Source of the DNA: Ypsolopha sequella
Taxonomy: Eukaryota; Arthropoda; Insecta; Lepidoptera; Ypsolophidae
Reading direction: 5' to 3'
Length of the DNA: 64,000 bases
Assembly (NCBI GenBank): GCA_934047225.1
Contig: OW203984.1
Location: 5,465,201-5,529,200, forward strand
The position numbers were made by a program, and so were the translations under genes. Positions 23,761 to 34,225 of the stretch are shown one piece after another; position 1 is the first letter of the stretch; the number at the start of each line of letters is the position of its first letter. Under the pieces are notes generated by a model. It was not told where the DNA came from and did no database searches. It saw only the letters and a list, made by a program, of their open reading frames with translations.

Positions 23761-24499
23761 CAGTGCTTAAAGGCAAAAGTATTTAACCGATAAGTTATCT
23801 CTTACCAAGGGCTTGATCTACCGACTTAAGGTCGCTTAAGGAGCTATGGAGCGAGCTTTGCGTGGGATATCTCTAATGAATAAAATCGAATCAAATAAAA
23901 GTAAAAAATAATTTCGTTCGGAAACGCGGCTCGGCCTACGGCCTGAACAAAACCACTTTAGCAAAGGACATTTCAAAGAACAAAAAAATAGTTTCGTTTT
24001 TAAAAGCGGCTCGGACTTCGGCCTCGCCAAAGACCACCAAAGATACTTTACAAATTATGATGACATTTTTCAGGGTATTCGGAAAATCATTCCATAAGGA
24101 CAAGAATATTTTTCGAAATACAGTTGCTTTGAAGTTATAGAGCTGAAATTTTGCTTCTGTTACTAGGGTTGGGTTTAAGGATTTAATATATTTAAGAAAA
24201 AAATATTGTGTTTCAAAGTGTTAACACACTAACCGAAGTTTAATTCAGAGAAAAAAATTATAATTTCGTTCAGAATTTACCTAAATTTTCAATTATGAAT
24301 TTCCAAATTTTACCTCGGAATCAAATCAGTGATCGAGAAATTATTTCGTGAGGAAACGTAGCTCGGCCTTCGGCCTCGTCAAAGCCTGAATCAAACAAGA
24401 GATCAAGAAATAATTTTAAACTACAAAAAACTAAATCCACGCGGGCGAAGCCGCGGGCAAAAGCTAGTTATTTATATGTACCATAAATTGTGTACTTAC

Positions 24500-24606
24500 C
24501 TTTCTTGTTGAGTTGGTATTGAGAAGAACGATAATTCTGGATTTGAGGAATTATTATTGAGGCATCCGAAGACAGAACAATATGTACGACAGCGTGCTGT
24601 CGACAT
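24500..24606 (-). CDS. Candidate first exon of a THAP-domain protein
   Basis: From the ATG at 24606 the exon encodes 35 codons plus two bases and stops at a clean donor (AG|GTAAGT, GT at 24499-24498). The peptide starts MSTARCRTYCSVFGCLN and continues to LSFFSIPTQQE. It has the Cys-x4-Cys pair, the spacer and the aromatic FxxIP of the N-terminal half of a THAP zinc finger (C2CH). THAP domains bind DNA and occur in host transcription regulators and in transposases. The second half, with the W and Cys-x2-His, must be in a later exon, which I could not find. A Helitron fills the intron just past the donor. The 5' flank (24610-24770) is CpG-rich, as for a promoter. It may be a host gene or a transposon relic. 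Confidence 0.55.
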
Positions 24607-24770
24607 ATTTGAAGTGATCGGTGCCGCGCTTGTTCGAAAGACTTGACTGAGCGCGACCGCGGCGTGACCCCGACTAGCACCGGCCTTGCATACCGAGATA
24701 TTGCTGTTGTGTGCGTACTGTAGTTCGTGCGTACTAGCACGCACACATATTAGCCGCGCGATGTACCTTT
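24607..24770 (-). promoter_or_regulatory. CpG-rich region upstream of the THAP exon
   Basis: GC-rich, with GAGCGCGACCGCGGCGTGAC at 24652 and short alternating GTGCGTACT/AGTACGCAC-type motifs at 24712-24745 that form a small palindrome. Position directly before the candidate ATG suggests 5' UTR or promoter. No TATA box recognised. Inference only. Confidence 0.3.
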
Positions 24771-24899
24771 GCTTGAAGATAAACTACTGTTCTGGTTTTA
24801 CTATGGTAGTACTCAGTAGGCTCACTGGTCGGTTGGGAAAAAAATACATTAATTTTTTAGTTGCAACCGACCAGTGAGCCGATGGGAACATTTAGACCT

Positions 24900-25132
24900 G
24901 CCCCCCTATTCTGTATCTTAAGTTGCCAACTGGACAGGGTGCCTATCGTCAAAAACATAGACAAAAACTAAACTTTCAAAATTGCTTTTAGTGGGTATTG
25001 AACTATTTACGAACTGTGTCGTCACTTCAAGTGCTAACATGCCCTTAGACAATCGGAATTCGATAGTATATCTATGTTTTTGATGATAGACACCCAGTCC
25101 AGAAGGCAACTAGAGATGCATAATAGGCCTGC
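24900..25132. mobile_element. MITE family B, copy 3
   Basis: Almost identical to 19830-20062 over 233 bp; differences seen are GATA/GACA near 24958 and ATACA/ATGCA near 25117. Inverted repeats as in copy 2. Confidence 0.8.
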
Positions 25133-25135
25133 TGA

Positions 25136-25366
25136 GGGTCTATTATGTATCTCTAGTTGCCTTCTGGACTGGGTGTCTATCATCAAAAACATAGATATAC
25201 TATCGAATTCCGATTGTCTAAGGATATGTTCGCACTTGAAGTGACGACACAGTTCGTAAATAGTTCAATACCGACTAATGGTAATTTTGATAGTTCCGTT
25301 ATTATCTATGTTTTTATTGATAGACACCTGGTCCAGTTGGCAATTACAGATACAGAATAAGGGGGC
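25136..25366. mobile_element. MITE family B, copy 4, opposite orientation
   Basis: Starts GGGTCTATTATGTATCTCTA and ends ACAGATACAGAATAAGGGGG. It lies four bases from copy 3 in the opposite orientation, so together they form a 460-bp imperfect palindrome. More diverged than copies 2 and 3. Confidence 0.75.
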
Positions 25367-25412
25367 TGGTCCGATGCAACTCGCAACCGATCAGTGAGCC
25401 GATGGGAATAAC

Positions 25413-25930
25413 CCTTTAAAATCTCGTTTCTCAAAATAAATATAAACAGAGGTTATTCACCGGCTTTTTGTTTAGACGCACGTCCTCCAAATCCCTTCTA
25501 TAAGGGATTGATTTGTTCCTTTTCTGTGTGGGATTTGGACCCTGTCGTATCCCCGAGACGAACTTATCGTACTGTCGGCTTCATGGCTACCTGGGCTTAC
25601 CTATACGTGAAGGGGAAGATTTTAAGGGCTCTTGTCATTTCAGTGGACGGAGGTTCGTTTAACGAAACTTTTAAGGGTGATAAAACTTTCTGTTTACTCA
25701 ACGGGGATTACAAAGTTTAATATTTGCAATGAAGTTTTGAGAGAAATACGTAAATTCTGCTATTTTTTTGTAACTTATCTGGTACCAAAGATTTCAAAAG
25801 TAAAGATCAGCCCTTACCATAGTATGACAGCACCAAAATGTTTCCACCTTTAAATGGGTGACGCTCACACGTTTGGAATAAGTGCTCATCTGAACACACT
25901 GATAGTTGGATGCCTTAAGCAGAGAATATA
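25413..25930. other. No gene supported
   Basis: Several overlapping short + and - frames, none with a recognisable motif or splice signals. Base composition is slightly less AT-rich than the surroundings at 25480-25690. Confidence 0.35.
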
Positions 25931-25935
25931 AAGCC

Positions 25936-26359
25936 TTAAGGTGATATACCGTGCTAGCAAAGGTCCCCGTTACTCCAGGCAGAAAGACCCGCAGTGCGAA
26001 AGGGACGGAATCGGGGAAAATTGTCAAAAAGTCGGTTTTAAATTAATGCAAAATTAACTAAAATAGCTACAAAAAATTCCATAACCAGTAATTTAGGTGT
26101 AGTTAAAACCCATCTAAATAAATATTTTTCAAGTCTGTATGCTATCCTAATTTGTCAGAATATCAAAAAAAGTGTAAATTTAGACCTGATTTCAATCATT
26201 TTTTCTATCGAATGAAATTCCTCCAATCGCGTTTCTGATAGACCAAAATCTAGTAAAAGGTCCCAAAATTGTTATACTAATTTATTTTACTTGGAACTTC
26301 ATTAAAAGAGCAGATAAATAACTTCAAAAAGTGTCAATTTTCACGGTATAGCCCCTTAA
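25936..26359. mobile_element. MITE family A, copy 3 (diverged)
   Basis: Starts TTAAGGTGATATACC and ends GGTATAGCCCCTTAA. The interior has CCCGTTACTCCAGGCAGAAA, CAGTGCGAAAGGGACGG and CTCCAATCGCGTTTCTG. It aligns best with the copy at 1755-2363, from which the nested MITE B is absent here. Confidence 0.65.
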
Positions 26360-26892
26360 GTGCACTTAAAGTTTTGAATTTTTACGACTTTAGTAGTCTG
26401 ATTAGTTTGCTGACCGTAGGTAGACAGATTGCGCACTCATATTGTGCGCACGACGGCATTATGTTAACGCACACAGTCAAAAACAATGCAATAGATTTTA
26501 GGTGCCAGGGCTCATCTAAACTTTTGAAATCTTCGTGGTAAATATAATTTTTAAAACCAAAAAGATACTTGCAACCTGCATGTGTCATGTGTCATTATGT
26601 CATATGATGACATAAAGGGTTACAGCGATAACTTTGATATATTTTCAAACAACATCAATTCCTTTAAAAGAACACTGTGCTCACTTTATTTGGATAAAGA
26701 GTAAAGCTCATTTTTGTTTATAATGTGTAACATCAATTTTATGTTTTGTTTTGTAGTTATCTTTAATTTATATGATAGTTAAGTAATTTTTCGTCTTTTA
26801 ACTGAGCATGTTGTGGGTATACGTTTTTGAAAGCAGCCTTGTCCAAACGGTTGTTTTGTTATTTTAAGAAATTTGGCTGTAATCTGTTGTTT

Positions 26893-27053
26893 ATGTTACG
26901 GGTAAAGCCCGAAGCGCGGTTAAACCCAGGTTTACCTAGCTAATGTCATACAAAACTTCGGAGGTCACCTCGCTCCGCTCCGCTTCGCTCGGCGTCGCTA
27001 CCTATTTTAGATTTTTTCGAACTTTAGCCTACTTCGGGCTTTACCCGTAACAT
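26893..27053. mobile_element. 161-bp MITE with 22-bp TIRs
   Basis: Left ATGTTACGGGTAAAGCCCGA and right TCGGGCTTTACCCGTAACAT are perfect complements. The interior has the pyrimidine-rich CGCTCCGCTCCGCTTCGCTC stretch. No coding capacity. Confidence 0.8.
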
Positions 27054-27142
27054 ATATACCTTATAAATAAAATAAATAAATAAGTGATATTCTAAATTGA
27101 TCACAGAGTACCAAACTGCAGGCTGTGTTCCGAATGTTTTAC

Positions 27143-27254
27143 CGTATAATTAAAACAGTGTATAAAAACTTATTTTCGAAATATATTTCGGCCCACTTTG
27201 GGGCCAGCATCAGTCGAATTATATTTTGAAAATAAGTTTTCATACATTGTTTTA
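27143..27254. mobile_element. Short hairpin element
   Basis: TTAAAACAGTGTATAAAAAC on the left pairs with GTTTTCATACATTGTTTTAA on the right with mismatches, and the inside holds TTCGAAATATATTTCGGCC and GGGGCCAGCATCAGTCG. The ATATTTCG and CATCAGTC motifs are shared with 17933-18136. Non-coding. Confidence 0.6.
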
Positions 27255-27922
27255 ATTAAACAAAAAATAAAAATAAAATAAATGCTCTATGTAGCAACAT
27301 ATATATATATTTATTTCAAGAAGGCTTTACCGAAAATTTTACAAATTACATATGTAAATAATGAAGATTGTACGTAATAATTGAACCCAAAACGCTTCAA
27401 GAAAATACTAAAGACTTTTTTAGAAAATCTTCACTATCCTTACTTTACTTTACCTAGCTACGTATATATTTAAAAATAAGGCTTGTTTTTCAAATCACCC
27501 GGTAAACTTTTAAAACATTTATGAGACAGAAAAAAAACTTTTTTGATGCAGAATGTGTTTATATTTGAAACTCCTATGCTGAATAACGCTTAGCTGAGTC
27601 TGCAGAGAACAGCTCTAAATACATTTTATATAATTTAGTGTAGAATTTTCTATCTTTTTTAGATTTGTCGGTGAAATGACAAGCGACAGACTTTATCCCT
27701 CTTGTTAGTATTCAAGAGACGTGAGCGTATAATTCGCTGGAGGGCGCGACCGCGGTGCCCTGGCTTGGCTAAATGCCTCCAGGGCTCGTCTTGTCATCTC
27801 GCTCCCTTCGGCCCTCAGGTGAAGTGGCTACCAACCGTGGGATGAGCTGGCTGGTCAGCAGATTTAACTATTGTATAAAATTTACAACGAATTATCTGTG
27901 GAATCCACCAACAATTTTAAAA
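27255..27922. other. No gene; GC-rich patch
   Basis: AT-rich with an AT microsatellite at 27300-27313, then a GC-rich patch (27730-27850) containing GAGGGCGCGACCGCGGTGCC. The patch has no open frame with support. It resembles the 3' region of a retroelement, but I cannot name it. Confidence 0.35.
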
Positions 27923-28170
27923 TATTAAGAAAGAAAGAAAATATTTATTTCAGACCGAAATCCATATCTTAGTTAGTAACACTATATGCTTAAAAACTAT
28001 GTTAGTATCCTTATCTACACATAAAAATAAAAACACAGAAAAGGCAGCAGAAGTCATCACACAACTAAATAGAGTGATGCCTACAACAACATCCTCCTGG
28101 TGAAGCTCTGTGACTCCACGTGAACCCTGTTCCAGAATCCCAGAACGGGACTGTCCCAACGATCAACATT
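27923..28170 (-). repeat. LINE 3' tail, - strand
   Basis: The + strand begins with an AAAG microsatellite and ATATTTATTTCAGACCG, the mirror image of a LINE 3' end with TTTC repeats, like 48664. No recognisable coding remains, so only the 3' UTR inserted. Confidence 0.45.
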
Positions 28171-28596
28171 TAAGCTTCTGTTAACTTCTTAAACGGCGTT
28201 TAAGTAACGCTGTGTTTACTTGTTTCATATTTATCGCAATATCCCCATTAAATCCGAAATAGTGTCGAGTCACTTTAGTGTTTCTGAGCAGAAATGTAAT
28301 AAAAACCATTTCATTTCTTGTATATCCATCAATTTTCCTTCCTTATAGCATGGCAGTGCAACGCGATTCTGATAACTTTTCATTTTTATTAACGCTGAGT
28401 CATCTACAGGGGCGTCGTCAACTCCCTATATAATAAATGTTCCACGAGATAGATTTAACTTGCAACATTAGCGCCCTCTGTATCGACACAACGATTACAT
28501 GCCAACTGCAATATTTCACTGCTTCCACCCCTAGCTGCAACAATTTATGACACAGGGCATGATTTTTCAACATCCAGTTAGTCGTAGACTTAAATT

Positions 28597-28815
28597 TAAG
28601 GCCCTTAATACCGCCAAATGGGTACTTTCTAAAGCCTACTCCTCTTTTATGGCCAAACCAAAAATATTGAGAAAATATATTATGGATTATCAACTCTAGG
28701 ATAACATATGCAACATTTTTCTTTTTCGTACCACCAAAACTTCTATATGAAAAATTGTTTTAACTGAATGGTGTTTTTTTGGCTTGAATTCCCTACTGCT
28801 CCTAAGCGGCTTAGG
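28597..28815. repeat. Repeat D, copy 1
   Basis: TTAAGGCCCTTAATACCGCC, AAATGGGTACTTTCTAAAGC and GGCTTGAATTCCCTACTGCT are shared with 58930-59155. TTAAGGC at the start suggests relation to families A and C. Non-coding. Confidence 0.6.
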
Positions 28816-28849
28816 CGATTTAATTCATTTATGCTTTGAAAATAGATAA

Positions 28850-30030
28850 ACTTGATAGCTATAAATATAACATAGAATTATTCAATTGAACAATCACGTC
28901 CATGTGAAAAGTATTATTTTCTCCTATTTTGCCCTATCAAGGACGCAGCGAGCGTCGTAACAGCCACCACGCATTGTGCACTGATATGAACGTTATTTCA
29001 ATGTCATTTCCGTTGATATTCGTACAGACAAAAATCGAGCTGCTAATTTGGCGACGGTAATCGCCTTAACAGGCGAGAACTTGCTCGCAAATAGCTGATG
29101 TGAGGGAGAAACGTGAAAACGCTTGCTAGGCTTTTTTTAAAAGCAAGATAAATCATTATTGGGTCTGAACGACTTATCGCTTCTGTACGTATCGTCGAAG
29201 GAACGATACATCTTGATACATAAATCATTTATGGGATATATTAGTTTGTACTAAACTTAAAAAAAAACTTTTTTCTATAATAAGTTCATGGCGTACATTT
29301 GTGTATATTTATTTAATAAAAAGTATATTTAAATAATATAATTATGCCGTGGCAGATACTGAGTCTTTGATAGGGTTTTACATTTTTTAAACCCTTCAAT
29401 TAACAGCTATTGACATTGAGACCACTTTATTTTTTTGCATTTACTCAGTGATTTAACTTCAAACAAATGCTTAATTGACCGTTCATAAAACAATTTGAAG
29501 AGATAAAACCGAATTGAAACAAAAAAAATATTTTAAATTAACTCAGCAGAACGATCACAGGCGGCCAGCCAATTAATTTCATCGAATGAATGACCGAATG
29601 AGATAAATGAACGACTATTTATTACAATCGGACCGTGGCCGAGGCCGTTACGTTTAAAATATAGCACATTCACGCCAATATACCTGGATCCTGAAACAAG
29701 ATCTGCTGATATGATTTTTCTTATTTATTCCAGAAACGAGTGTCAAAATTTAAATTTTAAATGTACTAAGGGTATAATTTTTATTTGCACTTATTGGAGA
29801 CTTTAAATGCATCTTGAAAAAAATACTCTATTTGTTATTTTTGAATGACACTAGTATTCCTGAAAAATCCAAGTCTTGATGACATACCCACTCAATTTTT
29901 ATCACGGGCATAATTTGTTTACAGCACGTAGTTGGCGTTTTAAGACCTAAAAAGCCCTTGAAATTGAATTAATATTTGAGTGTAAAGCGATAACAAAATT
30001 AAATATATTGTAAAACAGTGAACAATAATA
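28850..30030. other. Long stretch without a gene
   Basis: Nothing recognised. The short - frame at 29043-29228 has no known motif. 29540-29690 is GC-balanced and without repeats that I can match. Confidence 0.4.
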
Positions 30031-30040
30031 TGTAAAAAAA

Positions 30041-30443
30041 TAGAGGTGTTTCTTTTCTGTGTATTTCATGAAACACAAGAATAATTTTAATAAATTTCTG
30101 GTATATGCATTTTGACTATATAATCTAGGGTTTTGAAATTGGAAAACATGTTTGGATAAATTTTCCTCGATAGAAATAATTGTTGAAATGAGGTCTTCAA
30201 AAACACTTTTTTCCTCGTTTGACGAATAGGAACCATATACAGAACTCAAACATATTTTATTAGGTGTGTTTCAACAATATCTAGAGATTTGATATTCGAA
30301 ATTTTGCTAGCTATTGTAGTTTTTTTTAATAAAAATATAAAACCAACTTTTTTCCCTTTTGCTCTGAATCCGCCACTCTCGCACTGCGCGATTTTTCGCT
30401 TGGAGTGACAGTGACAAAAATAAAATTCGCATAGCCTCTTAAG
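30041..30443. repeat. Repeat C, copy 1
   Basis: About 400 bp, over 90 percent identical by eye to 58507-58933 (TTTGAAATTGGAAAACATGT, CCTCGATAGAAATAATTGTT, TTTTTCGCTTGGAGTGACAG). The better copy starts TTAAGGCG and ends CTCTTAAG. The - frames here (29947-30249 and 30246-30515) are broken in the other copy, so I do not support them as genes. Confidence 0.7.
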
Positions 30444-30448
30444 ACAAA

Positions 30449-30718
30449 TATACAAGGTGAATTTTTTATCATCGTCCAAATTCATACTGGTGGCTTGGTA
30501 AGTGATCAGTATCATGGATCAAAAACAATTTTGGTGAAATTCGTAAAATTAAATTTCAACTCCCCATAGTGATTCACTCGGGAGTGGAACTGAATTTATA
30601 TGGGAAGCCGAAATTTCAATTTACGAATTTCACAAAAATTGTTACTGATCCAAGATACTGATCACTTATTAAGTCTCCAGTATGAATTTGGACGATGATC
30701 AAAAAGTCACCTTGTATA
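30449..30718. mobile_element. 270-bp TIR MITE, TA target
   Basis: TATACAAGGTGAATTTTTTA on the left pairs with AAAAAGTCACCTTGTATA on the right, and the inverted repeat continues through CATCGTCCAAATTCATACTG. Further in, AATTCGTAAA and TTTACGAATT also pair, so nearly the whole element folds. Flanked by TA. It directly adjoins repeat C. Confidence 0.75.
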
Positions 30719-30943
30719 GTACTGTAACTAAAAAAGGTTTTCGAGAACATCTATAACGTAATGGATTTAGGGTAAGGAGAGTGCAGTTTCTGTCACCCCT
30801 GACTAGAATCAGATTAGATTAGCCGGTGGAAAATGACATTTTACAAAGTTTAGTTGGGGTGAACGGCTACGTGACAAGTGACAAGGAGATTGGACGGCGA
30901 CTATCGCTAGATAACTAAGGGTAGATCATAGGTTCCAATTAGT

Positions 30944-31516
30944 TTAAGGCGGTACGTAAAAGTTTTAGCGTCGTGGTTACTCCATCTATGCGGGCACGTA
31001 CGCGTCGATTAGATAAATTTGACAGATAGAATTGATAAATTCTAAACGATAACCCTGAATGCAACGAAATAAGAGGTACATTTTTATTTATCGAATCGAT
31101 GTCGAGTCGATACCAAGTTCATGCTAATACCCCTTGTGCGATAAAACCCTCAGTGCGAGTTTGACGGATTCGTGGAAAAGTAGCAAATAGTCGGTTTCTT
31201 ATGAATATAAAATGTACTAAGCAATTTTGTCAAAAAGATTTTCAAGGAGACTTTACAAATACATAATATCCACATTTTGAATGCAATATCACAATGAAAT
31301 TAGTTAGGTTTTCAGAATTACAGGAAAAAATAAAAAAAATTTAGAGGTCTGTTCGGAATTAAATTCTATCGAGAAACTTTCATCCAATCGCGTTTTCCTT
31401 CAGTGAGAATCTTAATCAAATACTCAATAAACATTTACCCAAAAATGAAATACGTAGATGACGTTATAGTGGAGTAAATGGATTCGAAAAAACCCCATTT
31501 TTTTTTTATCGCCTTA
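30944..31516. mobile_element. MITE family A, copy 4, with an insertion
   Basis: Starts TTAAGGCGGTACG, ends ATCGCCTTA. It aligns with copy 2 except for about 120 bp of unrelated sequence after 31000 (including GAATCGATGTCGAGTCGATA). The 3' two thirds are very close to 54508-54906. Confidence 0.65.
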
Positions 31517-31665
31517 TCAAAACTGTAGCTGAATCGGTTGGACGCTGGGCTCTCAATTTTGAGACCCGTGTTCGTATTCTGTTTGGTCCAGCCTGCACCA
31601 ATGAGTTTCTAGGAATTTTGTGCAGTATTTGTATACTTGCGACTTGTTGAACGTCGAAGGAAAAC
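31517..31665 (+). repeat. tRNA-headed SINE, copy 2, left half
   Basis: The head TGTAGCTGAATCGGTTGGAC with CTCTCAATTTTGAGACCC and a B-box-like TGTTCGTATTCT matches the SINE at 59607 (CTCTCAATTTTGAGATCC). The body continues to GAAGGAAAACACGT, where the LTR element begins. The remainder lies beyond 35585. Confidence 0.65.
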
Positions 31666-31669
31666 ACGT

Positions 31670-32805
31670 TGTAGCATTCGCTACAAGTATTCAACCTTTT
31701 TATATATTTTTAGTCTTTCTTTATCGTTGGCTGCTTTTCTGAATTTTCGAATTCGAACAGTTAGAATGATCTTGTCAGATTTTTTTTGTTATTTTTCTCA
31801 TATCAAAGAAGATCGTGACAGAGGAAGGAAATTTGCCACAAGAAATTTAAAATATCAAATTTTAAAACTATATCTTATCTATAACTTATATAGAAACAGA
31901 GCGCATTTGCCATGAGCATTGTTTAAGCCAGTTTTTCTGCATTTCCCGGTAAGTTTTGTGTAATTTTGGTTTCATTCTCTGAAAATCCTTTTTGTCCCGT
32001 TTCCAATACGTTGATTTCCTTTCCCTCGTTTCATAAGCATGTCTTGACGCCGTTGTTTTATTTCTTTACAGCGACCCTTCGGGATTATTTTTTAAAGGGT
32101 TTCTGAGTCTCCCTAGTTTGATTATCCCATCCGCCATCTTGTACGGTTGTACCTAATGAGGCCTGATGTAAGGACCACGTCCCTGGTGAGCTAAAGCTTC
32201 CGATACAAAAATTGAAATCGCCAAGCTTCATCGACTGCTCCCGGGAACACCGGAAACTCCCAAAGTCACGAAGAGACCCTTACCAGGTTTTTAATATCTG
32301 TAGCTTAATATTCAGCATCGATTATTTTTATTCCTTAGTGTAAAGCTAGATAACGATTGCTCGTAACACCTTATTATTACGTTTTTCTTTCGGATCAAGA
32401 GTTATCAAAACTTCCGTGAAATCTTAGTTTAAAGGATCCTATAAACTAGTGTCGACAACCAAATTTAAAAATCCATTATTTTATGAATAAATGCGTCGTT
32501 CAAGCTAAAAGGAAATTAAAATCTTAAATAAGTGGAATTTGGCATAATAATTTTTTTGATCTAAGAATTTCCTTTGTAGCGATACTCCTCTGATATTATT
32601 GTTCTTTTGTACCATATTTTTCTTACCTCGGTTTTGTTATTTTTGTGTATTTTAAGATAAAATTATACGGTTTATTCATCCAGGTTTACCTCTTTTTTTG
32701 GCTGTCACCAGGCTTGCCTGGTGGCAGTCCAAATTTAATTCGAAATTACGTTCGTAGTATGTAGTGGCGGAAAATAATTTTTTTTTTTTAAAAAATAACG
32801 CTACA
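31670..32805 (+). repeat. 5' LTR (1136 bp)
   Basis: Begins TGTAGCATTCGCTACAAGTA, where TGTAGC and GCTACA also form a small palindrome at the very tip. Ends ATAACGCTACA after a T12A6 run. Promoter and polyadenylation sites are expected inside but not assigned. The open frame reaching 31915 is present in both LTRs and has no recognisable protein motif. Confidence 0.85.
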
Positions 32806-32808
32806 AAG

Positions 32809-33033
32809 ATGGCGCCCGAACAAAAGGTAAGTACGGTTTTCTGAATATTACTTGCTGTACTTTAACGTTTTTTTTCTCAATTCGACGGTGGTGTCTACGC
32901 TTTCGTAGACTAATTTTCCAACCTACTAAATTTTGTTTGTTTTCAGGCAGCGTTTTCTCTTCTAAGGAACCCCAATACCAAGCTGTCGAAAGGAACCAAA
33001 TTTTTCCACGAAGAATATTTTTTGTCTTTATGA
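32809..33033 (+). CDS. Possible two-exon microprotein inside the LTR element
   Basis: An ATG in a good context (AAAGATGG) overlaps the primer site and encodes MAPEQK. It is followed by a strong donor (AAG|GTAAGT, 32827), then an acceptor (TTTTCAG, 32940-32946). The second exon continues in frame with AAFSLLRNPNTKLSKGTK and stops at 33031-33033 (34 residues). Two AATAAA-like signals follow by 33085. I do not recognise the peptide. A second acceptor (CTTCAGGCAGC, about 34233) would give a different 18-residue ending. This may be only a spliced leader. Confidence 0.25.
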
Positions 33034-33789
33034 GTACCCTTAATTTGTGAAATCTATGTTTTGCAAATTTTAATAAAGGAATAAAGTATTTACACACTTT
33101 TTGTGTATTACCTGTTTTATTTGTGTGTGTATATTATCCTATCCCTAACCTAATTTCCTTATGTATAGTTAGGTAGGACCTGCAGGTAAGTGCATTTCAA
33201 TATTTAGTAGCCTATTACTTTCCATATCTATCATTAATAATTGTTACCTGTTCTAGTAAATGAATTACACTGAGTTTTCAAGTCAAATAAATTTATTGTA
33301 ATTTATCCATAAATGTAGTAGTTACTAGTTAAACATATTTATTGTGTTTCTAGCATAATTGTTGATACCAGTAGATCCGGGTGGTCACTTTATTCGTTTC
33401 CTGTTGATCCCTAATCCAATATAGGCAATCTCATTTCGTTACAAAATTTTCACAATAATATTGAGATTGTCTCTTCCTTGCAAGAAATTTTGTCGCAAAT
33501 CCTCGAATTAATCTTTTTGTTTTTACAGAACAAATGTTGAAATTTTTCCTGAAAAGATTTTACAATTTCTGAAATCTTTGTTTACATTTTCAGTCTTGTC
33601 AACTGTCAAAGTCGACATTTGAATATTTGTCTATTATTTTGAACTTTCTGGTTTACATTTTTTAACAAACTATTTTCGCTGTATGGAGGTCAATTGAATA
33701 GCAAAACCTTTTTTTGCACATATCATTGCGGCTTCCGGTTTACACTATTTTTGATAAATTCTCCTTTTTTGTTAAATAATGTATCCTTT

Positions 33790-34225
33790 CGATTTTAATT
33801 TGTTGGCTCTTGGTTTGATGGTTGTTGATTTGTTGGTTATTTATTTTGTTGATTGTTAGTTTGTTGGTTGTTGATTCGTTGGTAGTTAATTTGTTGGTTG
33901 TTGGTTTGTTGGTAGTTAACTTGTTGGTTGTTGATTTGTTGTTAGTTAATTTGTTGGTTTTTGGTTTGTTGGTTGTTGAGTTGTTGGTTTTTGGATTGCT
34001 GTTTTGTTGATTTGTTGGTTTTTAATTGGTTAGTTCTTGTTTTGTTCATTGTTGGTTTGGTAGTTGTTAGTTTGTTGGTTGTTGATTTGTTGATCGTTAA
34101 TTTGTTGGTTGTTGATTCGTTGGTTGTTGAGTTGTTGGTTGTTGTTTGTTGGTTGTTAGTTTGTTGGTTATTGATTTGTTGGTCGTTAATTTGTTGTTTA
34201 GTGGTTTGTTAGTGTGTTGGTTTGT
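33790..34225 (+). repeat. TTGTTGGTTGTTGA minisatellite
   Basis: About 30 imperfect units of TTGTTGGT(T/A)GTT(G/A)(A/G)TT form a 430-bp array, strongly G/T on this strand. Its translation gives LLVV-type frames that are by-products. It lies inside the LTR element between the possible exon and the 3' LTR. Confidence 0.85.

Larger units (their letters stand above)
22125..24467 (+). mobile_element. Helitron, 2.3 kb, non-autonomous, with nested elements
   Basis: The 5' end reads A|TCCCACTAATATTATAAATG, the start seen in many lepidopteran Helitrons. The 3' end has a stem (CGCGGGCGAAGCCGCG), then GGCAAAAG and CTAG followed by T. Insertion between A and T without target duplication fits rolling-circle Helitrons. 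No Rep/helicase gene is present. Inside are a 163-bp direct duplication (CACAAATGTAGTTCT at 22214 and 22377), a TIR element (22550-23292), an RTE tail (23495-23760), and several copies of a CGGCCTTCGGCC palindromic unit. It sits 31 bp from the splice donor of a candidate THAP exon. Confidence 0.7.
24780..25412. mobile_element. Nested MITE cluster 2 (inverted relative of cluster 1)
   Basis: Begins TACTGTTCTGGTTTTACTAT and continues with the GGCTCACTGGTCGGTTGGG and CAACCGACCAGTGAGCCGAT motifs, all inverted relative to 20300-20860. It carries two family B MITEs head to head (24900-25132 and 25136-25366). The right edge CAACCGATCAGTGAGCCGATG followed by GGAATAACCC matches 19770-19810 inverted. 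MITEs G and H are absent here, so they are later than the F duplication. Confidence 0.65.

Noticed and set aside
19848..25360. Three similar 63-67-codon frames (MPSGLGVYHQK...)
   Set aside because: They lie in copies of MITE B; similarity comes from the DNA repeat, and frames are on different strands relative to the element.
29947..30515. 100- and 89-codon - frames
   Set aside because: They overlap repeat C and a MITE; the frame is not kept in the copy at 58507-58933.
33822..34212. L/V-rich 62- and 83-codon frames
   Set aside because: They are translations of a TTGTTGGT minisatellite, repeated in several frames.
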